From assembly GCA_030671465.1 (NCBI GenBank), contig DAOVIP010000040.1, positions 1-9,671 of the forward strand: a stretch of DNA of 9,671 bases, in the 5' to 3' direction. This document shows positions 5,427 through 9,671 of this stretch, piece by piece (position 1 is the first letter of the stretch; each line of letters opens with the position of its first letter). Origin of the DNA: Candidatus Aminicenantota bacterium (GTDB lineage: Bacteria > Acidobacteriota > Aminicenantia > UBA2199). Position numbers and translations under genes: made by a program. The notes beneath the pieces were generated by a model that did no database searches, was not told where the DNA came from, and saw only the letters and a program-made list of their open reading frames with translations.

Positions 5427-8071
5427 GTCAGGTGTTTTCTTAATATATCGGAGATATTCTTTTTTAGTTTGGGAATGTTTTCTATGGGCTTTCCACCGGC
5501 CTGGGCAAAATCTGCCCGGCCACCCCCATCCCCGTCCACCAGGCTGGCGATTTCCTTGATGAGTATCCGGGCATCCGCTTTCCGGGTCAGGTTTTCAAAT
5601 ATGGATACGATGATTGCCGATTTACCGTTGATGTTGGATAAGAGGATTGATATTCCCCGGTTTTTTATTTTGACTTTATCGGCCAAAGAGCGAAGCTGCT
5701 GGTGATCGAGGTCTTCCACATATTCCACTACCGTCTTTATGTTATTGATTGACTGGACTTGGCCGATGATTTTTCCCGATTCTTTTTCCCGGTCGACTTT
5801 ATCCATTTTTTGCAATTGTTTATCCTTTTCCTTTAAAGTCTTATCCAGCTGAATCAGGAAATCCATTAGGTTTTCCTGACGCTGGTTGAAATGATGTTGG
5901 ATTTGGTTGAGGGTTTCCAAACTTTCCTGAATAAATAAGAAAGCGGTTTCACCTCCGATGGCTTCAATCCTTCTGATTCCCGAGGAAATGGATGATTCGG
6001 AAATTATTTTAAATAAACCGATTTCTCCCGTATCCTGGATGTGGGTACCCCCACACAACTCCATGGAGGTGTCTCCGATGGATATTACCCTTACGGAATC
6101 CGAATATTTTTCTTCAAACAGGGCAATGGCGCCTTTTTCAATAGCCATTTCATATTTCATGTCTTCGGCTTCCAATGGTAAATTTTCCCTGATCTTCTGG
6201 TTGACAATGACCTCAACTTTTTTTAACTCTGCCTGCGATACCGGTTTAAAATGGGTAAAATCGAATCGTAATTTGTCTGGACCCACATAGGATCCGGCTT
6301 GCTTGACATGAAGTCCTAAAACTTCCCTCAGTGAATAGTGGAGCAAATGGGTGGCGGAGTGGTGGATGGCAGTACGCTTTCGTTTTCCCGGGTGTACCGA
6401 CAGCATGAGTCTGTCCCCCGATTTTATTTTGCCCTTTTTTATTCTGGCAAAATGGACGATGGTTCCTCGGTCGAGTTTCTGGGTGTCATTTATTTCGATA
6501 TAAACGTTCTCATTTTTTCCATTTCCGGTGTCTCCGACCTGTCCGCCCGATTCGGGGTAGAATGGGGTTCGGTCAAATACCAGCAGGATATCTCCGGGGT
6601 CTGAATGGGTTTCACTTTTTTCAATATGGGGTATTATCTGATAGTGGTTCGGATTTTCGGATGCTGTATAGATTGCCAGTAAGGTACCCTGGTCAATTAA
6701 ACCGGAGTAGCCGGTGAAGATTGATTTGTATTTTTCGGCATTCTCAAAAGTCTTTCCGGATTTTTTCTTTTGATCCAGATCCAGCCTGGATTTTTTTCTC
6801 TGGTTTTCCAGTTCTTGCTGAAAACCGGGGAAGTCGATCAACACATCCCGTTCCGTGGCCAAGTCAATGGCGAAATCCAGGGGAAAGCCATAGGTGTCGG
6901 AGAGTTTGAATAGCTCGGTACCGGAGATGGTTTTCTGTTTGCTGGCCAGGGCCTTTTCCAGGCATTCTTCAAATTTCTTGAGGCCATTTAACAGGGTTTG
7001 GTTAAACCTCTCTTCTTCGGCCAGAATGACTTCAGAAATAAAATCCCGGTTGTATTCCAGTTCGGGATAAAATGCCTTCATGGTTTCAATGACGCTGAGG
7101 CTGATTTTATAGAGAAACGGTTTGGAAAACCCCAGGGATTTCCCATGTTTGGAGGCCCTTCTGAGCAACCGTCTCAACACATATCCCCGGCCGTCGTTGG
7201 CGGGAAGCACGCCATCGGAAATGAGAAATGAAAGAGCCCGGATATGATCGGCAATGACTTTGAAGTCTACTTGACTGGTTTTGTCATCCGGATGGATGCC
7301 GCACATTTCAGCTATAAAATCGATGATGGGTTTAAACAGATCCGTCTGGTAATTGCTGTCGACATTTTGAAGCAAAGAGGTCAGCCGTTCCATTCCCATT
7401 CCGGTATCGATTGACGGGGTCGAAAGGGGATTGAGCTTTCCGTCTTTGTTCCGGTTGTATTGCATGAAGACCAGGTTCCAGATTTCAACAAAACGATTTT
7501 CGTTTTCCAGAGAATTAACCGGGCCATGCTGTTCTCCCTTGTCAAAATGAATTTCGGAGCAGGGACCGCAGGGTCCGGTTTCTCCCATCTGCCAGAAGTT
7601 GTCTTTTTCGTCAAGCCTGACAATTTTACGGGGCGGAACCCCGATCTGTTGTTCCCAGATCTTAAATGCTTCATCATCCTGTTTGAAAATTGAAACCCAT
7701 AAATCGTCAGGATTGAAGTGATAATGCTGGGTGAGCAATTTCCAGGCGTATTCAATGGCTTTTTCTTTGAAGTAATTTCCAAAGGAGAAATTTCCCAGCA
7801 TTTCAAAAAAAGTATGGTGATATTCGGTTTTTCCCACCTCGTCGAAATCATTGTGCTTCCCGGAAACCCGCATGCATTTCTGGATGCTGACCGCTCGCTT
7901 GTAATCCCGGGTTTCCAGGCCGAGAAAGACATCTTTGAATTGATTCATGCCGGCATTGGTGAATAAAAGGGTCGGGTCTTTGGCTGGGATCAGGGGAGAA
8001 GAAAACACCCGGTAATGTTTTTTTTGGTTAAAAAATGAGAAAAATATTTCTCTGATCTCTGAATTTCTCAT
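5423..8071 (-). CDS. alaS: Alanyl-tRNA synthetase
   Basis: This 882-residue cytoplasmic enzyme, close to the usual bacterial length (about 876), attaches alanine to tRNA-Ala and edits Ser- and Gly-tRNA-Ala. It carries all the expected blocks. The class II catalytic domain spans about 1-240, with the family block RVSGKHNDFDEVG (68-80) and HHTFFEMLGN (85-94), and a later GMGMERL (224-230). A tRNA-recognition region (about 250-450) includes DGRGYVLRRLLRRA (293-306). The editing domain has the zinc ligands His571 and His575 in HSATH, and Cys673 and His677 in CGGTH. The C-Ala/DHHA1 end has GDGGGRADFAQAGG (847-860). It begins inside the pilT-like stop codon (ATGA at 8068-8071), with no clear ribosome site, and ends inside the transglycosylase start. 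It therefore depends on transcription of the pilus gene upstream unless there is an internal promoter. No T-box or attenuator is visible. Confidence 0.97.
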   Translation of the reverse strand: MRNSEIREIFFSFFNQKKHYRVFSSPLIPAKDPTLLFTNAGMNQFKDVFLGLETRDYKRAVSIQKCMRVSGKHNDFDEVGKTEYHHTFFEMLGNFSFGNYFKEKAIEYAWKLLTQHYHFNPDDLWVSIFKQDDEAFKIWEQQIGVPPRKIVRLDEKDNFWQMGETGPCGPCSEIHFDKGEQHGPVNSLENENRFVEIWNLVFMQYNRNKDGKLNPLSTPSIDTGMGMERLTSLLQNVDSNYQTDLFKPIIDFIAEMCGIHPDDKTSQVDFKVIADHIRALSFLISDGVLPANDGRGYVLRRLLRRASKHGKSLGFSKPFLYKISLSVIETMKAFYPELEYNRDFISEVILAEEERFNQTLLNGLKKFEECLEKALASKQKTISGTELFKLSDTYGFPLDFAIDLATERDVLIDFPGFQQELENQRKKSRLDLDQKKKSGKTFENAEKYKSIFTGYSGLIDQGTLLAIYTASENPNHYQIIPHIEKSETHSDPGDILLVFDRTPFYPESGGQVGDTGNGKNENVYIEINDTQKLDRGTIVHFARIKKGKIKSGDRLMLSVHPGKRKRTAIHHSATHLLHYSLREVLGLHVKQAGSYVGPDKLRFDFTHFKPVSQAELKKVEVIVNQKIRENLPLEAEDMKYEMAIEKGAIALFEEKYSDSVRVISIGDTSMELCGGTHIQDTGEIGLFKIISESSISSGIRRIEAIGGETAFLFIQESLETLNQIQHHFNQRQENLMDFLIQLDKTLKEKDKQLQKMDKVDREKESGKIIGQVQSINNIKTVVEYVEDLDHQQLRSLADKVKIKNRGISILLSNINGKSAIIVSIFENLTRKADARILIKEIASLVDGDGGGRADFAQAGGKPIENIPKLKKNISDILRKHLT

Positions 8072-9264
8072 AAATTGTCAATATCCAGAAGGTGGTGATC
8101 CTCGAAATCCGAATCTGTTTCACTTTCCGGTCCTTCGGCCTTACCGATATCGGACATCCGCTTTTCAATTTCCTGCTGGGACATATCTTTGGTGGATTGA
8201 ATTCCGATTTTTTTGAGCTTGAATTCATCTGGATTAGAAGCCCATTTCAAGGCCTCTTCATAACTGATGAATTTTTTTTCATAGAGGAAAAACAGTGATT
8301 GGTCAAAGGTTTGCATGCCATATTGAGAAACTCCGGTGGAAATGGCTTCTCTGATGAGTTTGGTTTTTTCCGGTACCGTAATACAATCCTGGATAAAGGG
8401 GGTATTAACCAGTATTTCAACTGCGGGAACCCGGCCTTTCTGGTCTGCTCTGGGGATCAGGCGCATGGATATAATGGCCTTTAAAACCGCTGCCAGCTGT
8501 ATTCTGATTTGCTTCTGGTGATGGGGGGGGAACATGGAGATGATTCGGTTTATGGTTTCGGGAGCATCCAGAGTATGAAGCGTGGATAGCAACATGTGGC
8601 CGGTTTCTGCAGCCAATAATGCAGTTTCAATGGTTTCCAGATCCCTCATTTCGCCGACCAGAATGACATCGGGATCTTCTCTAAGAGCGCTTCTCAAGGC
8701 TGTGGAGAAATTATTGGTGTCCTGACCGACTTCCCTCTGGTTGAGGATACTTTTTTTATCCCGGTGCAGGTATTCAATGGGATCTTCAATGGTGATCATA
8801 TGTTCGATTCGATGGGTATTGATGTGATCGATCATGGCTGCCAGAGTTGTGGATTTTCCACTTCCCGTGGTTCCGGTTACCAGCACCATTCCCCTTCGCT
8901 CATCGGCAATTTTTTCCAAAACCAGGGGCAGGTTTAAATCGGAAATGGTTTTGACCTGGGTGGGGATCACCCTCAATACCATTCCGATGGCACCCCTCTG
9001 ATGAAACACATTGCAACGAAACCGCCCCAATCCCGGGACACTGTGAGCCATATCGATTTCATGTTCTTTTTTGAACCGATCCTTTTGCTGGGCATTCATG
9101 ATTGAGAAAGACATGGCAATGGTGTCTTCCTGCATCAATCGCTTGAGTTCAACGAGGGGATGCAATAGCCCGTTTATTCTTAAAACCGGATGGTTTCCGA
9201 CTTTCAGATGCAAATCCGATGCTCCTCTTTCCACTGAAATTTTTAGGAGGTCATCAATATTCAT
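8068..9264 (-). CDS. PilT/PilU-family twitching-motility ATPase
   Basis: This 398-residue hexameric ATPase of the type IV pilus machinery would power pilus retraction at the inner membrane. An N-terminal PAS-like domain spans about 1-100. The core has Walker A GTTGSGKST (131-139), Asp box ITIEDPIEY (157-165), Walker B PDVILVGEMRD (198-208) with Glu205, and the His box TGHMLLSTLHT (221-231). At the place where PilT has its AIRNLIRE retraction motif after NTP (about 287-298) the sequence is FIQDCITV instead, and a LIREAI occurs a little later (303-308). This makes the protein look intermediate between PilT and PilU, so I give no symbol. The chain continues with GMQTFDQSL (316-324), the usual family C-terminus. 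An extra tail at about 356-398 is rich in acid residues and ends DHHLLDIDNL. A GGAGA ribosome site lies about 8 nt before ATG, and a promoter candidate is upstream. It overlaps alaS by 4 bp. Confidence 0.93.
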   Translation of the reverse strand: MNIDDLLKISVERGASDLHLKVGNHPVLRINGLLHPLVELKRLMQEDTIAMSFSIMNAQQKDRFKKEHEIDMAHSVPGLGRFRCNVFHQRGAIGMVLRVIPTQVKTISDLNLPLVLEKIADERRGMVLVTGTTGSGKSTTLAAMIDHINTHRIEHMITIEDPIEYLHRDKKSILNQREVGQDTNNFSTALRSALREDPDVILVGEMRDLETIETALLAAETGHMLLSTLHTLDAPETINRIISMFPPHHQKQIRIQLAAVLKAIISMRLIPRADQKGRVPAVEILVNTPFIQDCITVPEKTKLIREAISTGVSQYGMQTFDQSLFFLYEKKFISYEEALKWASNPDEFKLKKIGIQSTKDMSQQEIEKRMSDIGKAEGPESETDSDFEDHHLLDIDNL

Positions 9265-9286
9265 GCTGTATCTCCAGATATTCTCA

Positions 9287-9304
9287 TATATAATATATTA
9301 TATA
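9287..9304. repeat. 18-bp AT-only perfect palindrome at the operon promoter
   Basis: The segment TATATAATATATTATATA equals its own reverse complement over all 18 bases. It contains no G or C and overlaps the -10 region of the candidate promoter. It may be a site for easy strand opening, an operator for a dimeric regulator, or a by-product of AT-rich composition. The flanking bases (A at 9286 and A at 9305) break the symmetry. Confidence 0.6.
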
Positions 9305-9320
9305 ATCTAATAAATATCAA
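9292..9320 (-). promoter_or_regulatory. Candidate promoter for the pilT-like gene and operon
   Basis: On the minus strand TTGATA (9315-9320, 4 of 6 bases of the -35 consensus) is followed after 17 bp by TATATT (9292-9297, 5 of 6 of the -10 consensus). A perfect TATAAT also occurs at 9297-9302, but only 12 bp from TTGATA and with no better partner. Transcription would begin near 9285, leaving a leader of about 20 nt before the ATG at 9264 that includes GGAGA. This is the only likely start for the gene cluster down to 1773. It sits in an extremely AT-rich stretch, which makes chance matches easier. Confidence 0.5.
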
Positions 9321-9335
9321 GTTTTCAGGGAGTTA

Positions 9336-9350
9336 TGGCCTGGCCTGGCC
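9336..9350. repeat. Three tandem TGGCC repeats
   Basis: TGGCC occurs three times back to back in this 15-bp stretch, just after the stop of the beta-CASP hydrolase gene. Each GGCC is self-complementary, so short 4-bp stems are possible in the mRNA (GGCC, six-base loop, GGCC). There is no T-run after it on the minus strand, so a standard terminator is not supported. It stands out as GC-rich against an otherwise AT-rich gap. Confidence 0.6.
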
Positions 9351-9363
9351 GGTCAATTAGGTC

Positions 9364-9671
9364 TCACAATCCATATACCTGGTCATACTCGGCTATTTCA
9401 ACCTGTTTGATTCCAAAGAAAATCAGCTTTGATTTCAGGCTCTTCAACGCCTTTTCCTCGCCGTGAACCAGAAATATTTTCTTCATTCGGGATAAATCAT
9501 GTCTTCCCAGCCAGTTGATGATTTCCTCATAGTCGGCATGACCTGAGAATGCATTCAGGGTCCGGATCTTGGCTTTTACTGGGTATGTTTTCCCGAAAAT
9601 TTTAATTTGCTTGTGCCGCTCCACCAGTTTTCGACCCAGTGTGTTTTTAGCCATAAAACCCACAATGGCAA
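9364..9671 (-). CDS. MBL-fold/beta-CASP hydrolase, C-terminal part (5' end beyond window)
   Basis: The frame enters from the right edge and ends with TGA at 9364-9366, giving about 101 codons of the C-terminus. The first residues read A-I-V-G-F-M-A, so the true chain is continuous upstream and no start lies in the window. It shows NTLGRKL near its beginning, then SGHADYEEI, and LVHGEEKAL near the end. These are the motifs of the RMMBL region, which folds back on the metallo-beta-lactamase domain: the His of SGHAD is part of the metal site (motif C type) and LVHGE provides another conserved His. Such proteins include the YSH1/CPSF-like RNA processing nucleases, so the likely role is RNA cleavage or trimming, though the catalytic HxHxDH motif lies outside the window. 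It precedes the pilT-like gene by about 100 bp in the same direction but ahead of a promoter, so it may be a separate unit. Confidence 0.85.
   Translation of the reverse strand, partial: AIVGFMAKNTLGRKLVERHKQIKIFGKTYPVKAKIRTLNAFSGHADYEEIINWLGRHDLSRMKKIFLVHGEEKALKSLKSKLIFFGIKQVEIAEYDQVYGL

Noticed and set aside
7381..7932. 183-residue minus-strand frame inside alaS
   Set aside because: It lies wholly inside the catalytic part of alaS in a different frame, and the alaS frame has all family motifs.
9336..9350. Terminator at the TGGCC repeats behind the beta-CASP gene
   Set aside because: Only 4-bp stems can form and no T-run follows.

Overview
All nine genes that I can support lie on the minus strand, so transcription runs from the right edge to the left edge. 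The cell is clearly a diderm (Gram-negative-type) bacterium: there are two lipoproteins with lipobox cysteines, an outer-membrane barrel protein ending in an aromatic residue, a twitching-motility ATPase and a periplasmic lytic transglycosylase. A GWxTD-domain lipoprotein, together with this mix of envelope genes and a beta-CASP RNA-processing type hydrolase, suggests the Acidobacteriota/Aminicenantes/Bacteroidota-like part of the tree. My best guess is Candidatus Aminicenantes or a relative. This is inference from gene content only. The DNA looks moderately AT-rich, with no sign of a recent mobile element, CRISPR array, tRNA or rRNA.

Right edge (9364-9671): the C-terminal end of an MBL-fold/beta-CASP hydrolase. 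A 100-bp gap follows, with a GGCC-rich triple repeat, an 18-bp AT-only palindrome and a plausible promoter. From there runs a tightly packed cluster (9264 down to 1773): pilT/pilU-type ATPase, alaS, lytic transglycosylase (frameshifted in this sequence), a small four-helix membrane protein, a YegS/DgkB-type lipid kinase, a TlpA-domain lipoprotein and a small atypical thioredoxin. Three junctions are 4-bp ATGA overlaps (pilT/alaS, alaS/transglycosylase, membrane protein/lipid kinase). The others are 12, 44 and 18 bp, so this is very probably one operon.

Left of the thioredoxin, a 126-bp gap holds three consecutive dyad symmetries, then an outer-membrane barrel protein. After a 105-bp gap with a good sigma70-like promoter comes the start of a GWxTD lipoprotein, which is open to the left edge. 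This last gene fills what would otherwise be an 870-bp empty region; it has no stop codon in the window.

Functionally most of the window serves the cell envelope: pilus retraction, peptidoglycan cleavage, lipid phosphorylation, thiol redox chemistry outside the cytoplasm, and outer-membrane or surface proteins. AlaRS, a universal housekeeping enzyme, is embedded in the middle. The points most worth checking are the single-base frameshift in the transglycosylase, its matching motifs on both sides of the catalytic domain, the non-canonical thioredoxin, and the altered C-terminal motif of the PilT-like ATPase. I do not see a clear new defence or mobile system.
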